From Chitinophagaceae bacterium (lineage in GTDB: Bacteria > Bacteroidota > Bacteroidia > Chitinophagales > Chitinophagaceae): a stretch of DNA of 64,000 nt. The notes beneath the pieces are model-generated. The model was given only the letters and a program-made list of their open reading frames with translations. It did not search any database and was not told the origin of the DNA. Positions 33,267-41,496 of this stretch are shown here, in pieces. The position numbers and the translations under genes were made by a program. Position 1 is the first letter of the stretch. Every line of letters starts with the position of its first letter. The stretch covers positions 310,001-374,000 of the forward strand of contig JADJDJ010000002.1 of assembly GCA_016702745.1 (NCBI GenBank), in the 5' to 3' direction.

Positions 33267-33339
33267 TGGTGTGGGGCGGGATCGAACCGCCGACACAAGG
33301 ATTTTCAGTCCTTTGCTCTACCGACTGAGCTACCGCACC
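33267..33339 (-). tRNA. tRNA-Phe (GAA)
   Basis: The 73-nt gene folds as a cloverleaf: acceptor GGTGCGG/CCACACC, D-arm GCTC..GAGC with a normal AGTCGGTA loop, anticodon loop CTGAAAA (GAA), T-arm GGCGG-TTCGATC-CCGCC, discriminator A, and no encoded CCA. Acceptor pair 5:68 is C-A, a mismatch; the 3' strand CCACACC is the same as in the array copies, so it may have been converted from them. It is the only copy with a normal D-loop and its own promoter, so it is taken as functional. Confidence 0.92.
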
Positions 33340-33401
33340 ATTCCTGAAACACATTGGACTGGTAAGTGGAAGCCTATCCTAGCTTTTGTGTTCCGGGGTT
33401 G

Positions 33402-33409
33402 CAAATATA
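33402..33409 (-). promoter_or_regulatory. -7 element of the tRNA-Phe promoter
   Basis: TATATTTG on the minus strand, an exact TAnnTTTG match, about 63 bases before the mature 5' end. The array units have no such element in their spacers. Confidence 0.5.
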
Positions 33410-33454
33410 GCAGGAATTCACAAAAAATCCACATAAAATGGAGTTTTTGGCCAA

Positions 33455-35740
33455 TTAGTTTCCGTATACGCTCAGGAACTTGATCCGCATGATTTTGAGC
33501 TGTTCCCAGTTAAAATTATAGTCCGACAGCTCTTCCTGGGCAACCTGAAGCGAGGAGGTTTCACAGCCTTTGAAATATTCCAGGATCTCATTCTGGTCAT
33601 CTTCATCCAGCATTTCATCAATGGCATAGTCCAGGTTCAGGCGGGTGCCGCTGGCCGCAATGGTTTCCATTTCTTCAAGCATTTCATCCATGCGCCATCC
33701 TTTGTTTTTGGCGATGGTTTCCAGGGACACTTTTTTATCTGTATTCTGAATAATATAAACTTTATTGCCGCTCTTGTTCACCACACTCTTCATCACAAAA
33801 TCATCCGGCCTTTCAATATTGTTTTCTTCTACATAGCGAACAATCAGTTCCACAAAAGGCTTTCCGTATTTAATGGCCTTGCCCTTACTCACACCCTGGC
33901 ATTTTTCCAGTCCCTCCAGTGTGATCGGGTAAAATGTAGCCATATCCTGTAAAGAATTTTCCAGGAAGACCACAAATGGCGGCAGTGCTTTTTTCTTTGC
34001 TTCTTTCTGCCGAAGCTCTTTCAGCATTTCAAATAAACGCTCATCCGTTGCAGCGCCCACTGTTGATTCTATCGCTTCCTCATCATCGGCATTGGCATCA
34101 TCGTAAGTATTGTTCAGTACGATCTTGAATGACTTTGGTTTTTTGAGAAAAGCTTCTCCCTTCTTGGTAATTTTTAATACCCCATACTCTTCAATATCCT
34201 TGGTCAGGAATCCTTCGAGCAGCATCTGCCGGATCAATGAGTTCCAGAAGAAAGGCTCTTTTTCATTGCCGCTGGCAAAAGCATTCAGGCCTTCGTGGCG
34301 GAACATTTGTATCTGCGGCGTCAGTTTTCCGGTAATGATCAATACGGTATAGTCGGTTGCAAAACGTTCGTCCAACTCCTTGATCGCTTTGAGCACCACC
34401 ACCGCTTCTTCTTTGGCTTCGGTTTTTTCTTTGGGGTGTTTGCAGTTATCGCATTGTCCGCAGTTTTCCTGTTCATACTCTTCCCCGAAATAACTCATCA
34501 GCACTTTGCGCCGGCAAACACCGGTTTCGGCAAAGGCCACGGTTTCATTGATCAGCTGTGCCCCCACTTCTCTTTCACTGAGCGGTTTGTCGCGCATCAG
34601 GTGTTCCAGCTTGCTGACATCCTTATGCGAATAATACAGCAAACATTTTCCTTCCAGTCCGTCACGACCCCCACGCCCGGTTTCCTGATAATAGTTTTCA
34701 ATACTCTTGGGAATATTATAGTGGATCACAAAGCGGATATCCGGTTTGTCGATACCCATACCAAATGCAATCGTGGCACAGATCACCTGTACATCTTCAT
34801 TGAGGAACTGGTCCTGTCTTTCAGAACGGATCTTACTGTCGAAACCCGCATGATAGGCTACAGCACTGATGCCGTTAGCATTCAGGATATCGGCCAGGTC
34901 TTCTGTTGTTTTCCGGTTCAGGGCATAAACGATACCGCTTTTGCCTGCCATCTGCTTAATAAAGCGGACAATATTCTCATCGGTTTGCGCCTTCTTAATC
35001 TTGGGCAGTACTTCGTAATACAGGTTGGGCCTGTTGAAGGAAGAGATAAAAATATTGGGTTCCCGCAGATCAAGATTCTTGATAATATCGCTCTGTACCT
35101 TGGGTGTAGCGGTAGCGGTTAATGCAATCACCGGTGCATCGGGATTTATCTGGATCATCATTTCGCGCAGCCTTCTGTATTCCGGCCTGAAATCATGACC
35201 CCATTCTGAAATACAATGCGCTTCATCTACGGCGAAAAATGAAATCTTTAAATCAGAGAAAAACTCAAGATTCTCCTGCTTCGTCAGGGTTTCCGGTGCC
35301 ACATAAAGCATTTTGGTCTTGCCCGAGAGCAGATCATCATGCACTTCCTTGATTTCTTTTTTATTGAGGGTGGAGTTCAGGAAATGCGCCACTTCATCAT
35401 TACTGCTATAACCACGCACCAGGTCCACCTGATTTTTCATCAGGGCAATCAGGGGAGATACAATTAATGCCACCCCTTCACTTACCATCGCTGGTAACTG
35501 GTAACAAAGACTCTTACCACCACCGGTGGGCATGATCACAAATGTATCATGACCGGCCAGGAGCGATTCGATTGCTTTTTCCTGTGTGCCTTTGAATTTA
35601 GTAAAGCCAAAATATTCCTGTAAAGCCTTGTGCAGGTCAAACCGCTTTTTAGTGGAGGCGGTCTCTTTTGTCTTAACCGTTTTACCGGCTTTTGAAGGAC
35701 TGGATTTTGCGCTCGGTTTCTTCGCTGTTGATGTTCCCAT
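33455..35740 (-). CDS. recQ: ATP-dependent DNA helicase RecQ
   Basis: This 761-residue protein has motif 0/I (YFGFTKFKGTQEKAIE; MPTGGGKSLCYQLPA), the DEAH box AVDEAHCISEWGHDFRPEYRRL, motif VI (ETGRGGRDGLEGKC), the RecQ zinc cluster CRRKVLMSYFGE..CGQCDNCKHP, a winged helix, and an HRDC domain near 600-670. A Lys/Ser-rich N-terminal extension of ~30 residues and an extra C-terminal helical region make it longer than E. coli RecQ. It unwinds DNA 3'-5' in recombination and fork repair. It lies ~115 bp from the tRNA-Phe gene; its activity could influence array stability, but nothing in the sequence links them. Confidence 0.96.
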   Translation of the reverse strand: MGTSTAKKPSAKSSPSKAGKTVKTKETASTKKRFDLHKALQEYFGFTKFKGTQEKAIESLLAGHDTFVIMPTGGGKSLCYQLPAMVSEGVALIVSPLIALMKNQVDLVRGYSSNDEVAHFLNSTLNKKEIKEVHDDLLSGKTKMLYVAPETLTKQENLEFFSDLKISFFAVDEAHCISEWGHDFRPEYRRLREMMIQINPDAPVIALTATATPKVQSDIIKNLDLREPNIFISSFNRPNLYYEVLPKIKKAQTDENIVRFIKQMAGKSGIVYALNRKTTEDLADILNANGISAVAYHAGFDSKIRSERQDQFLNEDVQVICATIAFGMGIDKPDIRFVIHYNIPKSIENYYQETGRGGRDGLEGKCLLYYSHKDVSKLEHLMRDKPLSEREVGAQLINETVAFAETGVCRRKVLMSYFGEEYEQENCGQCDNCKHPKEKTEAKEEAVVVLKAIKELDERFATDYTVLIITGKLTPQIQMFRHEGLNAFASGNEKEPFFWNSLIRQMLLEGFLTKDIEEYGVLKITKKGEAFLKKPKSFKIVLNNTYDDANADDEEAIESTVGAATDERLFEMLKELRQKEAKKKALPPFVVFLENSLQDMATFYPITLEGLEKCQGVSKGKAIKYGKPFVELIVRYVEENNIERPDDFVMKSVVNKSGNKVYIIQNTDKKVSLETIAKNKGWRMDEMLEEMETIAASGTRLNLDYAIDEMLDEDDQNEILEYFKGCETSSLQVAQEELSDYNFNWEQLKIMRIKFLSVYGN

Positions 35741-36134
35741 TACTCAATAATTTCATTCCCGCTATTGGCAGGAGCTGCTAATCAGATTTAATTAAGATAC
35801 CATTTTTTGCCCGAAACAGCTTGCTGCGAACGATTTATTTTTTCAACGGCAGCTGATTTTTACAAGCAATACGGGTATTCCTTCACCTAAAGACCGGGTA
35901 ATCACTGTTAAGTAAAGACGAGGGACCGGGTCGGCTGACCCATCAAGGGACTTTTCTTTCTCCGGAGTTGTCTGTCGCACAGTTGCTGATCCCCGTTCCA
36001 GGGGGTTCCTTTTCAGAAGGGTAACAAATTTACAATAGTTTTCCCCCTTTCCCGCGGCTTCGAACGTTAAAATTACCCGGTAAAGAATGTGTCAGGTGCT
36101 GATGCATTTAAATCCGCTAATTTTGCCGATTCTT
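35741..36134. other. 394-bp gene-free region between recQ and kdsD
   Basis: No ORF of interest is seen. Its middle (about 35885-36020) is less AT-rich than its flanks and holds a small hairpin, GGGTC-GGCT-GACCC (35928-35941). The kdsD -7 element is at 36118-36125. A small RNA is possible but I recognise no family. Confidence 0.4.
36118..36125 (+). promoter_or_regulatory. -7 element for kdsD
   Basis: TAATTTTG matches TAnnTTTG exactly and ends nine bases before ATG 36135, supporting that start over the upstream in-frame ATGs at 36087 and 36102. Confidence 0.45.
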
Positions 36135-37097
36135 ATGCCGGAATCCATCAAACAGGTAGCATTGCAAACGATTGACCTAGAGGCCAGGGCCGTCGCAGGG
36201 CTGGCTGCCTATATCAATGAAGATTTTGAGAAAACAGTGCGGGTTATTGCGGGTGGACGCGGAAGAGTGGTGGTAAGCGGGATTGGTAAGAGCGCCGTGA
36301 TTGCGCAAAAAATTGTGGCCACTTTTAATTCTACCGGTACTCCTTCACTTTTTATGCATGCAGCAGATGCCATTCATGGAGACCTGGGTATGATTCAGGA
36401 AGATGATGTGGTGATGCTGATCAGCAAGAGCGGAGAAAGCCCTGAGATAAAAGTGTTGGTGCCCCTGTTGAAAAATTTTGGCAATCACCTGGTAGCCATT
36501 GTCGGAAATCCGGTTTCCTATCTCGCCAAAAATGCAGATACGGTATTGAACACAACGGTAGACCAGGAAGCCTGTCCCAATAACCTGGCCCCCACCAGCA
36601 GTACCACCGCACAATTGGTGATGGGTGATGCGCTGGCGGTTTGTCTGATGGAGCTACGTGGTTTTCAGCCAGATGATTTTGCGAAATACCACCCAGGTGG
36701 CACATTGGGTAAAAAACTGTACATGCGGGTGTCTGATTTGTCGGACAATAACGAACGGCCAAGGGTTTTTGCCAATCAGTCGCTGAGAGAAGTCATTGTT
36801 GAAATGACGGCCAAAAGATTGGGGGTTACGGCGGTGATTGACCAGGAGGAAAACCTGCTGGGCATTATAACGGACGGAGACCTGAGAAGAATGCTGGAGA
36901 AGAATGTGTCTATTGAAAGCGTCAATGCCGGTGATATTATGTCGCCGAACCCGAGATCTATCAACGGAGATGAGCTGGCGGTGGAAGCATTGGATTTGCT
37001 TCGAAAAAATGAAATTTCACAACTGGTGGTTACTGCCGATGGAAAATACAAGGGTATCATACATTTGCATGATCTGATCAGAGAAGGATTGATATAA
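36135..37097 (+). CDS. kdsD: Arabinose-5-phosphate isomerase (KpsF/GutQ family)
   Basis: From ATG 36135 the protein is 320 residues, the standard family length. The SIS domain (about 35-170) shows VVVSGIGKSAVIAQKI, STGTPSLFMHAADAIHGDLG and VVMLISKSGESPE; the linker has DDFAKYHPGGTLGKKL. Two CBS domains (about 205-320) follow, with LGIITDGDLRRML. It converts ribulose 5-phosphate to arabinose 5-phosphate, the first step of Kdo synthesis for lipopolysaccharide. KdsB and KdnB lie 20 kb away in this window, consistent with a Kdo-type inner core. A promoter -7 element sits nine bases before the start. It is followed by a mannose-1-phosphate guanylyltransferase gene on the same strand. Confidence 0.94.
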   Translation: MPESIKQVALQTIDLEARAVAGLAAYINEDFEKTVRVIAGGRGRVVVSGIGKSAVIAQKIVATFNSTGTPSLFMHAADAIHGDLGMIQEDDVVMLISKSGESPEIKVLVPLLKNFGNHLVAIVGNPVSYLAKNADTVLNTTVDQEACPNNLAPTSSTTAQLVMGDALAVCLMELRGFQPDDFAKYHPGGTLGKKLYMRVSDLSDNNERPRVFANQSLREVIVEMTAKRLGVTAVIDQEENLLGIITDGDLRRMLEKNVSIESVNAGDIMSPNPRSINGDELAVEALDLLRKNEISQLVVTADGKYKGIIHLHDLIREGLI

Positions 37098-37143
37098 TGG
37101 TAAGATCACGGGCTTTGCCGGTTCTTACCCCGATAACATCAAC

Positions 37144-38226
37144 ATGAACAAGCACCACTACGTAGCAATAATGGCGGGCGGAATCGGCAGCCGGTTCTGG
37201 CCCATGAGCCGCGCGGCTTTACCCAAGCAATTTCTGGATATACTGGGGACCGGACAAACGCTGATCCAGCAAACCTTTGCCAGGTACCGTCACCTGATTC
37301 CACAGAACAACATATATGTGGTTACTTCGGAAGAATATGTGGAGATTGTAAAAAAACAATTACCAGATCTGCCCGCTGAAAATATTCTGGCAGAGCCTTC
37401 CCGGAAAAACACCGCTCCCTGTATTGCTTATGTAGCCTTCAAGCTGCTCAGCAAAGATCCCAAAGCCCTGATGATTGCCGCGCCGGCTGATAACCTGATT
37501 CTGGAAACCGATGAGTTTGTAAAAACAGCAAAGAGCGCCCTTCATTTTGTAGACCATATCAACGCCCTGGTTACGATTGGTATAAAACCCACCCACCCCA
37601 ATACGGGATATGGTTATATACAACACGAAACCGCAGAAGCTGCACCCGGCGTTTACAAGGTAAAAACCTTTACCGAAAAGCCGAATGTAGAACTGGCTAA
37701 GGCCTTTATTGCCAGCGGTGATTTTTTATGGAATGCGGGCATCTTTACCTGGAAAGTGCAAAATATTGTGGCTGCACTGGAGAAATATGCACCTGAGTTG
37801 TATGATCTGTTTGCAGCAGAGAAAGACAAATTCAATACACCAGAAGAAAAGGCGGTGGTGGAAAATATATACCCGCAATGCACGAATATCTCCATTGATT
37901 TTGCAGTGATGGAAAAAGCCGATAATGTTTACCTGATCCCTGCCACTTTTGGCTGGAGCGATCTCGGTACCTGGAACAGCGCCTGGGAGAATATGGACAA
38001 GGATTATTTCGGAAATGCCGCAGTAGGAAAAAATATCATGGTAGTGGATGCCAGTAATTGTATGGTACATGTACCCGATAATAAACTGGTGATGCTTCAG
38101 GGATTGAACGACTATATCATTGTTGATACCAAGGATGTATTACTGATCTGTAAAAAGAATAAAGAACAGGAGATTAAGGATTATGTGGCCGAAGTAAAAA
38201 GAAACAAAGGCGATAAATATCTCTGA
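37144..38226 (+). CDS. Mannose-1-phosphate guanylyltransferase
   Basis: This 360-residue nucleotidyltransferase has the N-terminal signature MAGGIGSRFWPMSRAALPKQF, FTEKPNVELAKAFIASGDFLWNAGIF and AVMEKADNVYLIPATFGWSDLGTWNS, as in the ManC/GMP family. It makes GDP-mannose from mannose 1-phosphate and GTP for surface polysaccharides. It lacks the C-terminal isomerase domain of bifunctional ManC. It lies 46 bp after kdsD and 1 bp before a VOC gene, so these may share a transcript with the downstream small enzymes. Confidence 0.94.
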   Translation: MNKHHYVAIMAGGIGSRFWPMSRAALPKQFLDILGTGQTLIQQTFARYRHLIPQNNIYVVTSEEYVEIVKKQLPDLPAENILAEPSRKNTAPCIAYVAFKLLSKDPKALMIAAPADNLILETDEFVKTAKSALHFVDHINALVTIGIKPTHPNTGYGYIQHETAEAAPGVYKVKTFTEKPNVELAKAFIASGDFLWNAGIFTWKVQNIVAALEKYAPELYDLFAAEKDKFNTPEEKAVVENIYPQCTNISIDFAVMEKADNVYLIPATFGWSDLGTWNSAWENMDKDYFGNAAVGKNIMVVDASNCMVHVPDNKLVMLQGLNDYIIVDTKDVLLICKKNKEQEIKDYVAEVKRNKGDKYL

Positions 38227-38227
38227 T

Positions 38228-38575
38228 ATGTTCAAAAAACTCCGGACCGTTATCTATCACAGCCGCGATTTGCAGGCAGCCAAAGAATGGTATACACAAA
38301 TTACAGGCATCGCGCCGTATTTCGACGAACCCTTTTATGTGGGATTTGATATCAACGGATTTGAACTGGGTATTGATCCTGATATGACCGATATCAACGA
38401 AGGCAATCATTCCCTGGCTTATTGGGCTGTTGAAGACATTGAGACCGTTGTTCAAAAAATGATTGCCGCCGGCGCATTGCTGATACAGGAGGTAACCAAT
38501 GTGGGTGGGCCTACCCGCGTTTCCATCGTAAAAGATCCGTTTGGAAACCATGTAGGACTGATTGAAGGCGCATAA
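38228..38575 (+). CDS. VOC-family (glyoxalase-like) protein
   Basis: This 115-residue protein with a single betaalphabetabetabeta module pair pattern begins MFKKLRTVIYHSRDLQAAKEWY, a typical VOC start, followed by PYFDEPFYVGFDINGFELGI and the closing KDPFGNHVGLIE. Family members are metal-dependent lyases, dioxygenases or resistance proteins; the substrate cannot be inferred. It starts two bases after the guanylyltransferase stop. Confidence 0.85.
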   Translation: MFKKLRTVIYHSRDLQAAKEWYTQITGIAPYFDEPFYVGFDINGFELGIDPDMTDINEGNHSLAYWAVEDIETVVQKMIAAGALLIQEVTNVGGPTRVSIVKDPFGNHVGLIEGA

Positions 38576-38637
38576 ATTCCCGTTTTTTCCCCATTGCCGG
38601 CCCGTTTGAAGGCTTTACTTTTAATAAAAGATCGGGT

Positions 38638-39360
38638 ATGTTATCTTTTCCTTTCCATCATATTTTATTCCTGGATATTGAAACGGTTCCGCAGTATCCG
38701 GATTATAGCGGGCTGCCTGAAGGCTGGAGAGGATTGTGGGACAATAAAACCAACAGCCTGCTTAAATACCATGAGGGCGAAAATAAGGAATCGCTTTACC
38801 CACGTGCCGGCATCTATGCAGAGTTTGGTAAGATTGTCTGTATCAGTTGTGGAGTGATCATGGGGAATGATACACAAAGAAAAATAATCCTGAAAAGTTT
38901 TGCCGGTGATGATGAGCGCTTATTGCTGCAGCAGTTTGCTGATATGATCAATAAATGGTCGGCGGGTGAAACCCGCTATCTCTGTGCACATAATGGGAAA
39001 GAGTTTGACTTTCCTTATCTCTGCCGCCGGATGATCATCAACGGCCTTCCCATTCCCTCCATCCTGAATATTGCCGGAAAAAAACCCTGGGAAGTGAATC
39101 ACTACGACACATTGGAGCTCTGGAAATTCGGAGACTATAAAAGTTTTACCTCGCTGGCATTATTGGCGCATACCCTGGGCATCCCCACACCCAAAGACGA
39201 TATTGATGGCAGCAAGGTATGGAAAGTGTACTGGGAAGAAAAAAACCTGCCCCGGATCGTAACGTATTGTCAGAAAGATGTGGTGACCGTTGCGCAGATC
39301 CTGCTCCGGATGAGCGGAGAGCCTTTGATACCCGAAAGTCAAATCGAAATCAAATCATAA
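38638..39360 (+). CDS. Predicted 3'-5' exonuclease (PolB-type DEDD fold)
   Basis: This 240-residue ribonuclease-H-like nuclease has ILFLDIETVPQYPDY (DxE, motif I), YLCAHNGKEFDFPYLCRRM (motif II Asp) and a C-terminal VTYCQKDVVTVAQILLRM (motif III, YxxxD). This is the family often annotated as DNA polymerase B exonuclease 2-like. It probably trims DNA or RNA 3' ends; the partner is unknown. Its TAA overlaps the next ATG by one base (TAATG), so it is translationally coupled to the RidA-like gene. Confidence 0.85.
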   Translation: MLSFPFHHILFLDIETVPQYPDYSGLPEGWRGLWDNKTNSLLKYHEGENKESLYPRAGIYAEFGKIVCISCGVIMGNDTQRKIILKSFAGDDERLLLQQFADMINKWSAGETRYLCAHNGKEFDFPYLCRRMIINGLPIPSILNIAGKKPWEVNHYDTLELWKFGDYKSFTSLALLAHTLGIPTPKDDIDGSKVWKVYWEEKNLPRIVTYCQKDVVTVAQILLRMSGEPLIPESQIEIKS

Positions 39361-39752
39361 TGGAAAGAATCAATTTTTCATCCGGCGCTAAATGGGAAGA
39401 AATCGTTGGGTATAGTCGTGCAGTAAAAGTGGGCAACACCGTTGAAGTAACCGGTACCGTGGCGGTTGATGAAAAAAGCAATCTGGTCGGCGGCGATTCG
39501 GCATATGAGCAAACCCGCTATGTGATACAGAAAATCGAAACCGTACTGGCGCGTGCCGGCGCTTCTTTGAAAGATGTGGTCAGAACCCGGATCTTTGTGA
39601 CTGATATTTCCCGCTGGGAAGAATATGGAAAAGCGCATGGTGAGTTTTTCCGGGAGATCAGACCCTGCACCACCATGGTGGAGATCAGTAAACTTATTGC
39701 ACCGGAATACCTGGTGGAAATTGAAGCCACCGCCATCATCACACCTGCTTAA
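39360..39752 (+). CDS. RidA/YjgF family protein
   Basis: This 130-residue protein begins MERINFSSGAKWEEIVGYSRA and has VTGTVAVDEKSNLVGG, VIQKIETVLARAGASLKDVVRTRIFVTDI and PEYLVEIEATAI, as in RidA-like proteins. RidA hydrolyses reactive enamine/imine intermediates; here Arg in VRTRIFV is kept. The start at 39360 overlaps the exonuclease stop; a longer frame from 39219 reads inside that gene and is rejected. Confidence 0.9.
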   Translation: MERINFSSGAKWEEIVGYSRAVKVGNTVEVTGTVAVDEKSNLVGGDSAYEQTRYVIQKIETVLARAGASLKDVVRTRIFVTDISRWEEYGKAHGEFFREIRPCTTMVEISKLIAPEYLVEIEATAIITPA

Positions 39753-39761
39753 AACCAAGAA

Positions 39762-40418
39762 ATGAAAAAACTCAGTTTATTCCTGCTGGCTTTTCTTTCA
39801 GTTGCAATTTCCTGTAAACAAAAAGACAAAAGCGGACCAGCAACCAATGTTCCGCCGGTTTCAACCGACAGCTTCATGATCACCGATAGTTCCTGGGGTT
39901 TTATCACCGCCGGAATGGCTGTTGAGGATGTAAAAAAGACATATGGAAGCGCCAATGTAAAAGATGAGCGGATTTGTGGTCCGGAGTGTATGGATTCAAT
40001 TGATGTAACCAAAGTATTTCCGGGTCAGCCTGATGAGTTTACTATTTACTGGAATGATACCGCATACCACCGAATCATCAGCGCCATTGAGTGTTATGGG
40101 GATCAGGCCAGATGGCATTCGGCAGATAGTATCAAAATAGGATCGGGTTTTAAAGACCTGTTAAGGGTGAATGGAAAGAAAATTTCCTTTTATGGTTTTG
40201 GCTGGGATTATGGTGGAACCATTTCTTCCTATAATGAGGGGAAACTGGACAAGTCTAACATACATTACCGGGTAGAACTTTTTGAAGAAAATATGCAGGA
40301 TCAATCACTTTATGGTGACACGGGTCTGGAAAGCGATATGCCTGCTGTTCAAAAAGTGTTGGATAAAATCAAAGTATGGTGGATCACCCTTTCGCTGAAC
40401 AATCCGGGTAAAGACTAA
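39762..40418 (+). CDS. Putative lipoprotein of unknown function
   Basis: This 218-residue protein has signal MKKLSLFLLAFLSVAISC and a lipobox (VAIS-C), so it is probably an outer-membrane lipoprotein. The rest (DSSWGFITAGMAVEDVKKTYG, SAIECYGDQARWHSADSIKIG) is mainly beta-structured with several aromatic residues; I recognise no family. It follows the RidA gene by nine bases and may be cotranscribed. Confidence 0.75.
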   Translation: MKKLSLFLLAFLSVAISCKQKDKSGPATNVPPVSTDSFMITDSSWGFITAGMAVEDVKKTYGSANVKDERICGPECMDSIDVTKVFPGQPDEFTIYWNDTAYHRIISAIECYGDQARWHSADSIKIGSGFKDLLRVNGKKISFYGFGWDYGGTISSYNEGKLDKSNIHYRVELFEENMQDQSLYGDTGLESDMPAVQKVLDKIKVWWITLSLNNPGKD

Positions 40419-40420
40419 AA

Positions 40421-41389
40421 TCAGATCATAATTTCTTCAATCGCACCGGCTACTTCCAGGCCGGTGTTTCTTCCGGTATCATTCAATAAACTCTTTTTTG
40501 CTTTTTTATCAAAGAGATGAACAGCGGTAAACGCTGTCATGCTTTCTTCAATCCTTCCATCCATCATACCCAGTATTGGGGATGCCAGGCTGGTGGCTGT
40601 ATCGCGGGTGGCAAATATTTCCAGCCGGTAGTTTTTGTTTTCCATGATCAGCTCCAACGTTTTTTCATTGATCTGGCATTTGCGAAGAACTGTGCTATTA
40701 TAAGTAGTGAAGCGGATCAGCCGGTCCTTTAGCCAGACTCCTGCAATAAAACCGGTAAACGAATTTCTGATCCAGGGAATTATTGCAACAGAAGCTTTTA
40801 AAGAAATACCGGTTTCACTGAAGTGGTTGGTCTGTAACCAGCAATAGGCGGAGGGGAAGGATCGGCCCCAGTCCTTTTCAATATATCCTCTTCCATTATC
40901 AAATGAAATGGGTTCTCCGTCCAGCTCCAGTGATCCGCTGATGCTGTGGTCCATGCTGACGATGCCATGGTAACATTCCAGAAAAGGTGCAAAGGCATAG
41001 GGCCCCATGATGCCGGGAGAATAAAAGGGTTTGGGCCAGCCGGTGATGCCATTAAAGCGGAGCCGGCCTTTTAATCCGGGAATATCCAGTTTCAGTTCCT
41101 CTGCGGAGAAAGAGTTCTGATCAATTTCAACATAAAATTTTTTGGGCTGTGGTTTAAACAAGCCCGCATCAAAGCGATGATAAAGGGCGGTTTTCTTTTT
41201 GCCATCCAGTACCTGAATAAATGCCTGCCGCTTTCCCTGGTCGTCCATCGCAATACCGGGAATAATGGCGAGCGCCTTTGTTTCATCGGCGTTTACAATT
41301 TTAAAATACCATCCCTCAAAGTATTTACGCTTTTTCCCCCAGCCCTGAAATTGCTCGGGATTAAAGAAGGCGTGTAGTTTGGTAAGCAT
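40421..41389 (-). CDS. Tocopherol cyclase-like family protein
   Basis: This 322-residue protein begins with a GWGKKRKYFEGWYFKI block and contains GYIEKDWGRSFPSAYCWLQTNHF, both typical of the tocopherol-cyclase-like family. Plant and cyanobacterial members cyclise phytylquinols; in Bacteroidota, without tocopherol synthesis, the substrate is unknown, perhaps a lipid or quinone. Three bases separate its stop from the convergent lipoprotein gene's stop. Catalytic residues cannot be assigned from the sequence alone. Confidence 0.8.
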   Translation of the reverse strand: MLTKLHAFFNPEQFQGWGKKRKYFEGWYFKIVNADETKALAIIPGIAMDDQGKRQAFIQVLDGKKKTALYHRFDAGLFKPQPKKFYVEIDQNSFSAEELKLDIPGLKGRLRFNGITGWPKPFYSPGIMGPYAFAPFLECYHGIVSMDHSISGSLELDGEPISFDNGRGYIEKDWGRSFPSAYCWLQTNHFSETGISLKASVAIIPWIRNSFTGFIAGVWLKDRLIRFTTYNSTVLRKCQINEKTLELIMENKNYRLEIFATRDTATSLASPILGMMDGRIEESMTAFTAVHLFDKKAKKSLLNDTGRNTGLEVAGAIEEIMI

Positions 41390-41496
41390 TGTTTAACAAA
41401 TTACATGATTTACACTGTAATATCCCTTAAAAAGAAACTGTTCTTACTATTTATGCGGCACTATGTCAATAAAAAAAATTCTTAACTTCATACAGT

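Noticed and set aside
39219..39359. Upstream start for the RidA-like gene
   Set aside because: It lies inside the exonuclease gene in another frame; conserved RidA sequence begins at 39360.
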